Assembly: GCF_003336675.1 (NCBI RefSeq)
Contig: NZ_QPII01000005.1
Span: forward strand, 134,776 to 198,775
From: Billgrantia montanilacus
Lineage (GTDB): Bacteria; Pseudomonadota; Gammaproteobacteria; Pseudomonadales; Halomonadaceae
Length of the DNA: 64,000 nt
Reading direction: 5' to 3'
The notes beneath the pieces are model-generated. The model ran no database searches. It was not told the DNA's origin and was given only the letters and a program-made list of their open reading frames with translations. Shown here one piece after another: positions 17,144 through 26,385 of the stretch. The stretch's first letter is position 1. Each line of letters starts with the position of its first letter. Position numbers and translations under genes: made by a program.

Positions 17144-17452
17144 GCCGGCTCCCGGGCGTTGATGGGGGCTTGCTGGGGAGAACGCCGCCAGAGTGCTACT
17201 GTGATCATATCAGGCCGCCATAACCGAACCGAATGCGGCTAGGGTGAGCGCTACCTGAACAGCGAGGATGTGATATGGGCGATACGCTACCAAATGCCGA
17301 CGTCGTCGTCGGCTACTGGTTCGATGAGCTTTCCCCCGGACAGTGGTTTCGCAAGGATATCGAACTCGATGCACAGATCGGCCAGCGCTTCCTGGGCTTG
17401 CACCGTGCGGCCGCGGCCGGCGAGCTGTGGACGTGGCGTCGATCGGTCACGG
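17068..17452. repeat. Right copy of 385-bp direct repeat
   Basis: The partner of 13369-17453's left copy at 13369-13753. Here the DUF924 reading frame continues intact, while the small membrane gene is cut after about 25 codons. Complete genes thus lie outside the pair and broken copies inside. That is the pattern expected if a DNA circle carrying a homologous 385-bp piece integrated by a single crossover, or if a segment was duplicated and then filled. The divergence between copies suggests that one came from a related strain, or that the event is old. Confidence 0.92.
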
Positions 17453-17829
17453 GGCGGCTGGCCGAGATCCTGGTGCTCGACCAGTTCTCCCGTAATCTGT
17501 ACCGCGACCTGCCGGCTGCCTTTGCTCAGGATTCCATGGCACTGGTGCTCGCTCAGGAGGCGGTGGCGCAGGGCCTGGACCTGGAGCTCGACGTGAGCGA
17601 ACGCGCCTTTCTCTACATGCCCTATATGCACAGCGAGTCGCTCAGGGTTCACGACGAAGCTATGCGCCTGTTCGATCAGCCGGGCCTGGAGGACAACCTG
17701 AACTTCGAGCAGCGCCACCGGGATATTCTCCTGCGCTTCGGCCGCTACCCCCATCGCAACGCCATTCTCGGGCGCGAATCCACCGGTGAAGAGCTGGCCT
17801 TTCTGCTGGAGCCCGGCTCTTCGTTCTGA
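17275..17829 (+). CDS. DUF924 family protein
   Basis: A cytoplasmic helical protein of 184 residues. DUF924 features include VVGYWFDEL at the start, WFRKD, VLDQFSRNLYRD (the conserved DQF-RN), and YMPYMHSESLRVHDEA (PxxHSE). The family is all-alpha and TPR-like, with no established biochemical role. The gene is complete, and its first 53 codons recur as a broken copy at 13576. It was probably divergent from the small membrane gene before the island separated them. Confidence 0.88.
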   Translation: MGDTLPNADVVVGYWFDELSPGQWFRKDIELDAQIGQRFLGLHRAAAAGELWTWRRSVTGRLAEILVLDQFSRNLYRDLPAAFAQDSMALVLAQEAVAQGLDLELDVSERAFLYMPYMHSESLRVHDEAMRLFDQPGLEDNLNFEQRHRDILLRFGRYPHRNAILGRESTGEELAFLLEPGSSF

Positions 17830-17928
17830 GCGACACTTCCCCGTGGCACCCTACTGAGGCACCATTGGGAACATCCGAGCATTCGGGCATCACCACCTCT
17901 GGCATCACTACAAGGAAGGAGAGACGAT

Positions 17929-18171
17929 ATGGGTTTGATCGCTTGGCTGATTATCGGTGGTCTCGCTGGCTGGATTGCCGGCAACATCATGCGTGGCGGT
18001 GGCTTCGGTATTCTGGCCAATATCGGCGTGGGTATCGTGGGTGCGGTGATCGGGGGATTCCTGTTCAGCTTGTTGGGCCTGCAGGCCGGGGGATTCATCG
18101 GCTCGCTGGTGACTGCGACCGTGGGCGCCGTGGTGCTGTTGTGGATCATCTCGAAGGTCAGGGAGGCGTAG
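17929..18171 (+). CDS. GlsB/YeaQ/YmgE-family stress membrane protein
   Basis: An 80-residue inner-membrane protein made almost entirely of three glycine-rich hydrophobic helices (MGLIAWLIIGGLAGWIAG, then about 27-48 and 55-75). It matches the transglycosylase-associated family that includes E. coli YeaQ and YmgE. These small proteins are induced in stationary phase or stress; their action is unknown. AAGGAGAG precedes the ATG, and a strong hairpin follows. Confidence 0.9.
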   Translation: MGLIAWLIIGGLAGWIAGNIMRGGGFGILANIGVGIVGAVIGGFLFSLLGLQAGGFIGSLVTATVGAVVLLWIISKVREA

Positions 18172-18191
18172 CTCGACAATTGCCCTGACTG

Positions 18192-18231
18192 GACGCAAGA
18201 CGGCCCGGTATTTACCGGGCCGTCTTGCGTC
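18192..18231. terminator. 18-bp perfect hairpin after the GlsB-like gene
   Basis: Arms at 18192-18209 and 18214-18231 pair perfectly around an ATTT loop. No T-run follows, but the stem is very stable and sits 20 bases after the stop codon, so transcription termination or 3'-end protection is likely. Confidence 0.75.
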
Positions 18232-18475
18232 TGGCCGTGACGTTACTCACCGTGACGTGCCTTCGTCTGCCTGGGCCTGTCCAAAGCCGAATGAGGAGGG
18301 CGGATGTCGCCAGGCTTCCTCATCGAGTGTCGGTCGTCGACGGACGGACTTTAACGCGATAAACGTTATCTTTTGTACGTATAACCTGAGCTGATTGGCA
18401 GCGAGTCGATGCCGGACTACCTTTCAATCGAAGCGGGTAGAAACCGATGGAACGACACTGCCACAGGAGCGTGAC
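18232..18475 (+). promoter_or_regulatory. katE upstream region with a GATAA / TTATC palindrome
   Basis: This gene-free interval before katE holds GATAA-ACG-TTATC at 18358-18370, followed by an AT-rich stretch (TTTTGTACGTATAACC) that could include the promoter. CAGGAG precedes the ATG at 18476. KatE-type genes are usually induced in stationary phase; no sigma-S element could be assigned with confidence. Confidence 0.35.
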
Positions 18476-20626
18476 ATGGCGAAAAATCCCCATACCAATC
18501 CCAATAGTGGTGAAGCCAACGATACGGACTTCAAGACCGACGAACAGAGCAAGTCGGAGAACCTGGAAAAGTACCGTAGCGATGCCACAGGGCATGACCT
18601 GCGCACCAATCATGGCACGCGAATTGCGGACAACCACAACTCGCTGAAAGCCGGTGAGCGTGGCCCTACCCTGATGGAAGACTTCGCCTTCCGCGAGAAA
18701 ATCAACCATTTCGATAACGAGCGCATCCCCGAGCGTATCGTCCATGCCCGTGGTGCCGCGGCCCACGGCTATTTCCAGCCCTACGACAACGCCGCTCAGT
18801 ACTCCAAGGCGGGGCTGTTCCAGGATCCGGGCAAGAAGACGCCGGTCTTTGTGCGCTTCTCGACGGTGCAGGGCGCACGAGGTTCCAACGATACCGTGCG
18901 TGATGTGCGCGGCTTCGCCACCAAGTTCTACACCGACGAGGGTGTCTGGGACCTGGTCGGCAACGACATGCCGGTATTCTTCATCCAGGATGCGATCAAG
19001 TTCCCCGATTTCGTCCACGCGGTGAAGCCGGAGCCCCACAACGAGATTCCCCAGGGCCAGTCCGCCCATGACACCTTCTGGGACTTCGTCTCGCTGATGC
19101 CGGAGTCGGCCCACATGGTGCTGTGGACCATGTCGGATCGAGGCTTCCCGCGGCACTACCGCAACATGGAAGGCTTCGGGGTGCACACCTTCCGCCTGAT
19201 CGACAAGCAGGGCACGTCGCGCTTCGTCAAGTTCCACTGGAAGCCGCTGGCCGGTACCTGCTCGCTGATCTGGGATGAGGCGCAGAAACTGTGGGGCCGC
19301 GATCCCGACTTCAACCGCCGCATGATGTGGGAGGACATCGAGAACGGCGATGTCATCGAGTTTGAACTGGGTATCCAGGTGGTGGAAGAGGAAGACGAGC
19401 ACAGCTTCGATTTCGATATCCTCGACCCCACCAAGATCATTCCGGAGGAGGTGGTGCCGGTTACCCTGATCGGCAAGATGGTGCTCAACCGCAACCCGGA
19501 CAACTACTTCGCCGAGACCGAGCAGGTGGCATTCAATCCCGCTCATGTGGTGCCTGGCATCGATTTCTCCAACGACCCGCTGCTGCAGGGGCGGCTGTTC
19601 TCCTATCTCGATACCCAGATGCTGCGTCTCGGTGGGCCGAACTTCCACGAGATCCCCATCAACCAGCCGGTCTGTCCGTTTCATAACAACCAGCGAGACT
19701 CCATGCATCGCCAGACCATCAACAAGGGGCAGGCTTCCTACGAGCCCAACTCCATCGATGGCGGCTGGCCGCGTGAGACCCCGCCGGCGCCGGAAAATGG
19801 CGGTTTCGAAAGCCATCACGAGCGCATCGATGCCCACAAGATACGTGCGCGCAGCGACTCCTTCGGCGACCACTACTCCCAGGCCACGCTGTTCTGGAAC
19901 AGCCAGACCGACGTGGAGAAGGAGCACATCATCGCCGCCTACGCCTTCGAGCTCTCAAAGGTGCAGCGGCCCTGGATTCGCGAGCGGGTGATTCAGGAGA
20001 TCCTGCCCAACATCGACCTGGAGCTGGCGCGTCGGGTCGGCGAGATGCACGGCATGGAAACCCCCAGCAGCAAGCCCGCCCCGGCAGAGGAGCTGGGCAG
20101 AAGTTCGCTTTCCGAATCGCCTGCCCTGAGCCTGATGGCGCGCCTCCCGGGCAATATCCGGTACCGCAAGGTAGCCATTCTGGTGGCAGATGGCGTCGAT
20201 GCCGAGCAGGTCGAGGCGATCAAGCAGAAGCTCTCCGCCGAAGGCGCCGAAGGCCTCGTCATCGCGCCGACCATGGCGCCGGTCAAAGGCGCCAATGGCC
20301 AGGCCGTGACGCCGGACGCCATGCTCAACGGCATGCCGTCGGTGGCGGTGGATGCAGTGATCGTGGCGGGTGGTGACCAGAGCGCGACAGCCCTGTCCGA
20401 GTCCGGGCTTGGCCGCTACTACGTGCAGGAGGCCTACAAGCACCTGAAGGTGATTGCCGCCGTAGGTGAAGGAAAGGCGTTGTTGGCCGCCGCCGATGTG
20501 CCCACCGGGGAGGAGGGCATCGTGCTGGGCGGCACGGTGGACGATATCTTCACCCCGTTCAGCCAGGCCCTGGGGCAGCACCGGGTCTGGGCGCGTGATG
20601 CCAAGGCCAATGATATGCCGGCCTGA
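18476..20626 (+). CDS. katE: Large-subunit monofunctional catalase (HPII type)
   Basis: Breaks hydrogen peroxide into water and oxygen using haem, in the cytoplasm. The 716-residue length is that of clade-2 large catalases (E. coli HPII has 753). The distal haem side has RIVHARGAAAHGYF with the catalytic His; VGNDMPVFFIQDAIKFPD contains the catalytic Asn; the proximal ligand Tyr is in RLFSYLDTQMLRLG. The last 160 or so residues form the DJ-1/PfpI-like domain typical of this clade (KVAILVADGVDAEQVEAIK). It is transcribed alone and closed by a strong terminator. Confidence 0.95.
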   Translation: MAKNPHTNPNSGEANDTDFKTDEQSKSENLEKYRSDATGHDLRTNHGTRIADNHNSLKAGERGPTLMEDFAFREKINHFDNERIPERIVHARGAAAHGYFQPYDNAAQYSKAGLFQDPGKKTPVFVRFSTVQGARGSNDTVRDVRGFATKFYTDEGVWDLVGNDMPVFFIQDAIKFPDFVHAVKPEPHNEIPQGQSAHDTFWDFVSLMPESAHMVLWTMSDRGFPRHYRNMEGFGVHTFRLIDKQGTSRFVKFHWKPLAGTCSLIWDEAQKLWGRDPDFNRRMMWEDIENGDVIEFELGIQVVEEEDEHSFDFDILDPTKIIPEEVVPVTLIGKMVLNRNPDNYFAETEQVAFNPAHVVPGIDFSNDPLLQGRLFSYLDTQMLRLGGPNFHEIPINQPVCPFHNNQRDSMHRQTINKGQASYEPNSIDGGWPRETPPAPENGGFESHHERIDAHKIRARSDSFGDHYSQATLFWNSQTDVEKEHIIAAYAFELSKVQRPWIRERVIQEILPNIDLELARRVGEMHGMETPSSKPAPAEELGRSSLSESPALSLMARLPGNIRYRKVAILVADGVDAEQVEAIKQKLSAEGAEGLVIAPTMAPVKGANGQAVTPDAMLNGMPSVAVDAVIVAGGDQSATALSESGLGRYYVQEAYKHLKVIAAVGEGKALLAAADVPTGEEGIVLGGTVDDIFTPFSQALGQHRVWARDAKANDMPA

Positions 20627-20654
20627 GCCTAGGGCGTTAGACAGTAGGGCACGC

Positions 20655-20694
20655 AAAAAACGCCTCACCGGCCGTGGCCGGTGAGGCGTTTTTT
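20655..20694. terminator. Bidirectional terminator between katE and gabT
   Basis: An A-run, the stem CGCCTCACCGGCC paired with GGCCGGTGAGGCG, then TTTTTT. The flanking A and T runs allow termination in both directions, which suits the converging katE and gabT genes. Confidence 0.92.
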
Positions 20695-20710
20695 CGACGT
20701 CAGGTGTCGA

Positions 20711-22003
20711 TCAGGCGGTGGCCTTGCTGCCCACCAGCTCCTTGAGCGACTCCTCGACGATGGCCAGGCCCTCTTCGAGAACTTCGTCCTCGATGGTGAC
20801 GGGCATCAAAAAGCGGATGGTGTTGCCGTACAGGCCGCAGGAGAGCAGGACCAGCCCCTTCTCGCGGGCCTTCTTGCACAGCGCACCGGCCAGGTCGGCA
20901 TCCGGGGTATGGTTTGCCTTGTTGGAAACCAGGTCGAGTGCTGCCATGGCGCCCATGTTGCGGCCGTTGTCGACACAGTCGAAGTCCTCCTGCCATTGGG
21001 CGAAGCGCTTGGCCAGCTTGTCGCCCAGCGCCTGGCTCTTGCCCAGGATATCTTCACTCTCGAAGACCTCAAGCACCGCCAGTGCCGCCGCACAGGCAGT
21101 GGGGCTGCCGGTATAGGTGCCGCCCAGGGAGTTGGGGCCGGAGGCATCCATGTGCTTGTCGGTGCCCACCACGGCGGAGATCGGCATGCCGTCGGCCATG
21201 CTCTTGGCCATGGTGATAATGTCCGGCTCGACCCCGCTGTGCTCGATGGCGAACATCTTGCCGGTGCGCCCGAAGCCGCTCTGGACCTCGTCGACGATCA
21301 TCAGCATGCCGTACTCGTCGCAGATCTCGCGGATCGCCTTGAGGAAGCTGGCCGGCGCCGGGTAGAAGCCACCTTCACCGAGTACGGGCTCCAAGACGAT
21401 GGCGGCGGTGTCCTTCGGGTTGGCGTCGGTCTTGAGTGCCATCTTCAGGCCGCGCAGCGCCTCGTCCTCGCTGACGCCATGGTAGGGGACCGGATAGGGC
21501 GCGCGGAAGACATTGCCCGGCATGGTCCCGAAGTCGGTGGCGTAGGGAGCGACCTTGCCGTTCATTGCCATGGTCATGAAGGTACGACCGTGGTAGCCGC
21601 CGTCGAAGCAGATCACGTTGTTCTTGCCGGTGGCGGCGCGGGCGATCTTGACGGCGTTCTCCAGAGCCTCGGCGCCGGAGTTGGCCAGCATTACCTTGGC
21701 GTGACCGCGCACAGGGGTCACCTGGCTGAGCTTCTCGGCCACCCTTACGTAGCCTTCGTAGGGCATCACCGTCTGGCAGGTATGCATGACCTTGTCCAGC
21801 TGTGCCTTCACCGCCTCGACCACCTTGGGGTGGCGATGGCCGATGTTGAGCACGCCGATGCCGCCGGCGAAGTCGATGATGCGGTTGCCATCGGCATCCC
21901 AGATCAGCGCATTCTCGGCGCGATCGGCGAACTGGGTCGCCGGGCTGGCGGCGCCATTGGCGACATAGCGCTGCTTGAGTTCGTTGAGCTGTGCGTTATT
22001 CAT
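20711..22003 (-). CDS. gabT: 4-aminobutyrate aminotransferase
   Basis: Transfers the amino group of GABA to 2-oxoglutarate, giving succinate semialdehyde and glutamate. It is a class-III PLP enzyme of 430 residues. Visible motifs are the PLP-stacking region NSGAEALENAVKIAR, the cofactor-binding aspartate in LMIVDEVQSGFGRTG, and the Schiff-base lysine in TMAKSMADGMP. ATG 22003 is supported by AAGGAGA 6 bases upstream and by the family start. It lies 34 bases downstream of gabD, so the pair converts GABA to succinate for the TCA cycle. Related 5-aminovalerate aminotransferases are hard to exclude. Confidence 0.93.
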   Translation of the reverse strand: MNNAQLNELKQRYVANGAASPATQFADRAENALIWDADGNRIIDFAGGIGVLNIGHRHPKVVEAVKAQLDKVMHTCQTVMPYEGYVRVAEKLSQVTPVRGHAKVMLANSGAEALENAVKIARAATGKNNVICFDGGYHGRTFMTMAMNGKVAPYATDFGTMPGNVFRAPYPVPYHGVSEDEALRGLKMALKTDANPKDTAAIVLEPVLGEGGFYPAPASFLKAIREICDEYGMLMIVDEVQSGFGRTGKMFAIEHSGVEPDIITMAKSMADGMPISAVVGTDKHMDASGPNSLGGTYTGSPTACAAALAVLEVFESEDILGKSQALGDKLAKRFAQWQEDFDCVDNGRNMGAMAALDLVSNKANHTPDADLAGALCKKAREKGLVLLSCGLYGNTIRFLMPVTIEDEVLEEGLAIVEESLKELVGSKATA

Positions 22004-22037
22004 CAAACCTGTCTCCTTGGAAAGACGTCGTGGGCGA

Positions 22038-23483
22038 TCAAAGGCCGCCGACACAGACGTATTTTAGTTCAGTGAATTCATCCAGGCCGTGGTGTGAGCC
22101 TTCGCGGCCCAGGCCCGACTCCTTGACGCCGCCGAAGGGGGCCAGTTCGGTGGAGAGAATCCCCTCGTTAACCGCCACCATGCCATATTCCAGTGCCTCC
22201 ATGACATGCCAGATGCGCCGATAATCCCTGGCGTAGAAATAGGCCGCCAGGCCGAATTCGGTGGCGTTGGCCATGGCAATGGCCTCTTCGTCGCTATCGA
22301 AGCGGAAGACCGGCGCCAGCGGTCCGAAGGTCTCCTCGGTCGCCACGCGCATCTCGGCGGTGACATCGGCGATCACGGTGGGCTCGAAGAAGGTGCCGCC
22401 CAGGCCATGGGGTTTGCCGCCGCAGACCAGCCGGCCGCCCTTTTCCAGGGCATCGGCGATGTGCGCCTGGACCTTCTCCACCGCGGCCCGGTTGATCAGC
22501 GGTCCCTGCATCACGCCGTCTTCCAGGCCATTGCCCACCTTCATCTGTGCCACCTTGGCAGCCAGCTTGTCGAGGAAGGCATCATAGACACCATCCTGCA
22601 CCAGCAGCCGGTTGGTACAGACGCAGGTCTGGCCCGAGTTGCGGTACTTGGAAGCGATGGCGCCCTCCACCGCGGCGTCCAGGTCGGCGTCGTCGAAGAC
22701 AATGAAGGGGGCGTTGCCGCCCAGCTCCATGGAGGCCTTCTTGACGGTGCCGGCGCACTGGGCCAGCAGGCGCTTGCCCACCGGGGTGGAGCCGGTGAAG
22801 GAGACCTTGCGCACGCGCGGATCGGTGGTGAGGACCTCGCCGATGGCGGCGGGGGAGCTTGCCGTGACCACGTTGAGCACACCGGCGGGGAAGCCCACGT
22901 CCTCGGCCAGCTTCGCCAGGGCCAGGGCGGTCAGCGGGGTGGCCTCGGCGGGCTTGATCACCACCGGGCAGCCCGCGGCGAGTGCCGGGGCACACTTGCG
23001 CGTGATCATGGCCAGGGGGAAGTTCCACGGCGTGATCGCCGCCACGACACCGATCGGTTCGCGAAACACCAGGACGCGCTTGTCGGCGCCGTGGCTGGGC
23101 AGCGTCTCGCCGGCCATGCGCTTGGCTTCCTCGGCGTAGAATTCCACGAAGGAGGCGCCGTAGGCGACCTCACCCATGGATTCGGCCAGCGGCTTGCCCT
23201 GCTCCAGGGTCATCAGCCGGGCCAGCGCTTCCTGGTTGGCCATGATGGCGTCGAACCAGGCCCGCAGCAGGGCGGCGCGCTGCTTGGCGGTCTGCCTGCG
23301 CCAGGCGGGCCAGGCGGCATCTGCCGCTGCCACGGCATCCCGGGCGGCGTCCGCGTCGAGATCCGCCACCTCGGCGAGTACCTCGCCGGTTGCGGGGTTG
23401 GTCACGGCAAAGCGATCAGGGCCGTCGCGCCACTGTCCGGCGATGTAAGCCTTGTCGATGATGGAATCTGCAGGGAGAGGCAT
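22038..23483 (-). CDS. gabD: Succinate-semialdehyde dehydrogenase
   Basis: Oxidises succinate semialdehyde to succinate with NAD(P), completing GABA breakdown. The 481-residue protein is a standard aldehyde dehydrogenase. It has TPWNFPLAMITRKCAPALAA for cofactor binding, FTGSTPVGKRL, the general-base glutamate in MELGGNAPF, and the catalytic cysteine in GQTCVCTNR. That double-cysteine context is seen in GabD enzymes. It is the first gene of the gabDT operon. The 203-base gap upstream, shared with a divergent DUF1266 gene, should contain the promoter. Confidence 0.95.
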   Translation of the reverse strand: MPLPADSIIDKAYIAGQWRDGPDRFAVTNPATGEVLAEVADLDADAARDAVAAADAAWPAWRRQTAKQRAALLRAWFDAIMANQEALARLMTLEQGKPLAESMGEVAYGASFVEFYAEEAKRMAGETLPSHGADKRVLVFREPIGVVAAITPWNFPLAMITRKCAPALAAGCPVVIKPAEATPLTALALAKLAEDVGFPAGVLNVVTASSPAAIGEVLTTDPRVRKVSFTGSTPVGKRLLAQCAGTVKKASMELGGNAPFIVFDDADLDAAVEGAIASKYRNSGQTCVCTNRLLVQDGVYDAFLDKLAAKVAQMKVGNGLEDGVMQGPLINRAAVEKVQAHIADALEKGGRLVCGGKPHGLGGTFFEPTVIADVTAEMRVATEETFGPLAPVFRFDSDEEAIAMANATEFGLAAYFYARDYRRIWHVMEALEYGMVAVNEGILSTELAPFGGVKESGLGREGSHHGLDEFTELKYVCVGGL

Positions 23484-23686
23484 GGGGGCTCCAGGGGCGT
23501 TGATTATCTTGTCTTTGGAGTGTGCATTATTTAAAACGCTTCGCCAAGTCCTCCCCTTTGCCGTGCTGCTTTTTCGTGTCCTGGGCCATCGGCGCGCGCG
23601 TCTCTTTCCGCTACACTAGGCGCCGATTTCCTGTTGGCGCGACATGACCGCGCCCTTTCCGTCGCGACAGAATGTCGAGGTGAGTC

Positions 23687-26146
23687 TTGGTCGATCCCCT
23701 TTATGCCTGGTGGGCCCAACAGCTGGTGCTGTGTGATTGGGCCTTCGAGCCCGAACCCGTCAAGGTTGAGGCCGATGTGGCGGCCTCGCGGCTGAAGGCG
23801 CTGGGTGTCACCGAGCGCGGCGAGCTCGGCTGGCGACTGATCGAGGCATTCGGTATCGATAGCCCCGATCCGGCGGGGCTGCTGGCCGCGCTCGAGCTCA
23901 TCGCCCTGGCCGGCTCTGCCGGCTGGCTGCCCGAGTCGCGCGTGCGCGACTGGGCCCTGCGACTGGCTGACGAGATCACCAGCCAGTACGCCAGCCTGGA
24001 TGACTGGCACGAGGCGTTGCGCCATGCCAAGCGAGCCGAGGGCTGGGTGCGTGGTGACGATACCTTTGCGGAAGCCTGTGACGCACTGGCGGTTCTTGAG
24101 CACGACGGTGAGGGCATTACCTGGGACAGAATTACCGAATGGGTCATGGGGCGGTGCAAGAACCTGGCATTGTGGCCCGACGCTCCGGCGGAGCAAGCCT
24201 GGCGGCTGCGGGCTGCCTTCGCCCCGGTGCTGGCCGCGCCGGCGGGTGTGGCCGACTGGCCCGAGGCGAAGGTGTGGTTGCTGGAGTACTGGCAGCTCGA
24301 GAGTCGTGAGGAACTGCTGCAGAGCCTGCTGTGGCTGGCGGGTCAGGGACACCGCCAGGGGTGGGACCTGGATGCCTCGCGCCTGCTGGATTCGGATGCT
24401 ACCGTGCGCCAGGACTGGATCGAGGGGCTGGCCGCCAGTGAGCGTGGCTATGGCAAGCTCATGCTGACGCTGGTGGAGCAAGGCGAGCCGCTGGAGTGGG
24501 CCGCCTGGGACTGGCTGCGACTGGTCGACCTGGCCTGGGCCGGGGCCTGTGTGGGCTGGCTCGACGAGACGGAGGCGCGGGATTTCGCCACCCATGGCGC
24601 CGACCTGGTCCAGCGCCGCTACAGCGACTGGTCGGCGGTGGCACGCGCCTATCAGCGAGGCCGCAGCCTGTTCGAGGGGCGAAACCGCCTCATGGACATG
24701 CGGGCCGACTGGGAGCTGCTGCTGCAGTCCCCGGTCAGCCCCTGGCGCGTGGCGCTGCAGGAGCTGCTGGTCGAGGAGGTGCGGGAGGCGTCGCGCCATG
24801 CCATGAAGGCCTGGCGGCGCTCTCCCCGCCACTGGGTGCTGGCGCTGGCCTCCGTGCGTGAGCCCGAGCTGGGAACCCGGCAAGGGCCGCCCGTGGCGGT
24901 CACAGCGGAGCGGCGTAATGATGCACTGCGTTACCTCGATGAGACGCTGGGGCTGCATCCCGATGAAGGGGTGGAAGCGCTTTCCCGCTATTGGCTGCCC
25001 GCCCAGGCGCATCACCTCAACCAGTTGGCGGCCGACGCGGCCCATGAGGCCTTGCCGCGCACGTCGACGCCTTTTGGTCGGCCCGAGGCCGTCGACCTGG
25101 CGACCCTGGTGAGTCTTCGGCAGGGAAGTCGCCATGCGGCCACCATCCACATGGCCGAGAAATACGCGTTCTACCTGCAGATGGCCATGGATAGCGAGAG
25201 TTTCGAGCCTGGCGCCCTGGAGGCACTCGCCGAAGCACTGCGTGGCACCCTGTGCCGCTTCTATCCCGATATCCGGCGTTTGCTCGAAGCCTGGGCGCAG
25301 TGGGAAGCCTTGCTGCCAGAGGGCGAACACCCCCCGCTTGTGGCCGAAATCCGCTGGCACCTGGACGATCCCGGCAGCCCATTCCACTGGTTGGACTGGC
25401 GCAGCTCTCAATGGCAGGAGCCGGGGCCGCGGCCGACACTTTCCCGATTCACCGCCATGTCGCTAGTCGGCCCGCTTAATAGTGCGGCCTGGAGTGAACC
25501 CCATGTGGAGAGCACACGGGAAGCTGTGTCGATCCGTGAATGGATCGACGGCCATTACGGCCTGCATGGCGAGTCGGAGCTGACCGAGTTTCTCGATTTC
25601 CTGCTCGAGGCGGGGGATCGGCAGGAGTACCAGATCAACTACGCGCCCTATACCCTCAACGAGCAGCGGCTTGCGTCCGAGATCGCCATGCTCGAATCCG
25701 GCGAGTGCAACGAGGAGGATCGCACCCACCTGCTGCGGCTGCAGCGGGTGCGTGACAATGAGGATGGCTGCAACGAGCTGGACATGACCGCCTGGGATCT
25801 GGCCCAGGTGGTGGATCTGGCCATTGCCGGACGCCAGCTGGGCTGGCTGGATGCGGCCGCCTTCAGCGTTATCCTGGATCGCGCCCATGGCTTGGCCGCC
25901 GCGCACTACAGCGGTTGGGAAGCCTATGCCCAGGGACTCTATGCGGGGTTCTCCTTCTTCATGGGCGAGACCCCGGAGCGCGAGGCCTTCCTGGCCGGCT
26001 TTCGCCAGGCGCTGGTGGCCTGGCTCTCGGGCGCGCCGCCGCTCGCCGGGCCTTGGGCGAGCCTGGATTTCCCCGGGGCCCGGCCGCGCCACTGGGCACC
26101 CCTGCATATCGATACATTACCGGGTGATGGCAGAACATTACATTAG
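23687..26146 (+). CDS. Large protein with two DUF1266 domains
   Basis: An 819-residue protein, probably cytoplasmic, with no signal peptide. Two tryptophan-rich segments have the DUF1266 pattern: about 245-331 (WDWLRLVDLAWAGACVGWLD ... YSDWSAVARAYQRG) and about 690-765 (WDLAQVVDLAIAGRQLGWLD ... YSGWEAYAQGLYAG). E. coli YbeR and YbeU carry this domain; its function is unknown. A TGA in frame just upstream rules out earlier starts, and TTG 23687 with GAGGTG before it is the only plausible start near the open frame's beginning. It is divergent from gabD and stands alone. Confidence 0.8.
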   Translation: MVDPLYAWWAQQLVLCDWAFEPEPVKVEADVAASRLKALGVTERGELGWRLIEAFGIDSPDPAGLLAALELIALAGSAGWLPESRVRDWALRLADEITSQYASLDDWHEALRHAKRAEGWVRGDDTFAEACDALAVLEHDGEGITWDRITEWVMGRCKNLALWPDAPAEQAWRLRAAFAPVLAAPAGVADWPEAKVWLLEYWQLESREELLQSLLWLAGQGHRQGWDLDASRLLDSDATVRQDWIEGLAASERGYGKLMLTLVEQGEPLEWAAWDWLRLVDLAWAGACVGWLDETEARDFATHGADLVQRRYSDWSAVARAYQRGRSLFEGRNRLMDMRADWELLLQSPVSPWRVALQELLVEEVREASRHAMKAWRRSPRHWVLALASVREPELGTRQGPPVAVTAERRNDALRYLDETLGLHPDEGVEALSRYWLPAQAHHLNQLAADAAHEALPRTSTPFGRPEAVDLATLVSLRQGSRHAATIHMAEKYAFYLQMAMDSESFEPGALEALAEALRGTLCRFYPDIRRLLEAWAQWEALLPEGEHPPLVAEIRWHLDDPGSPFHWLDWRSSQWQEPGPRPTLSRFTAMSLVGPLNSAAWSEPHVESTREAVSIREWIDGHYGLHGESELTEFLDFLLEAGDRQEYQINYAPYTLNEQRLASEIAMLESGECNEEDRTHLLRLQRVRDNEDGCNELDMTAWDLAQVVDLAIAGRQLGWLDAAAFSVILDRAHGLAAAHYSGWEAYAQGLYAGFSFFMGETPEREAFLAGFRQALVAWLSGAPPLAGPWASLDFPGARPRHWAPLHIDTLPGDGRTLH

Positions 26147-26385
26147 GGGCTCGCCATGTCAGGGTGATGTGGCTTATAGTCGGAAAGTTTGTTGAAACGG
26201 CTCCTTATACAGGCGCCTATATCATGATCATAGCCAGCCGCCTCATAGGCCGCTCTGGCAGTGGTACAGGCAATGCAGCAAGATGCCGGCGCACCACTAC
26301 CACAGCGATTCCTTCGGGTCTTTCAGGTAGAGCTCATGCTCGACCCGGGGAGGCGTGCGGCTCAGGGAACGAGGACGTTGCCAAG

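Noticed and set aside
20681..22075. A 464-codon open frame on the plus strand across gabT
   Set aside because: It lies entirely opposite gabT, whose catalytic motifs and ribosome binding site are clear. Long antisense frames are expected in GC-rich coding DNA, and the protein is rich in His, Ala and Gly with no family features.
23531..25411. A 626-codon open frame on the minus strand opposite the DUF1266 gene
   Set aside because: Its composition is dominated by Gln, Pro, Arg and Gly, typical of antisense shadow. The plus-strand protein has conserved tryptophan motifs and a proper start.
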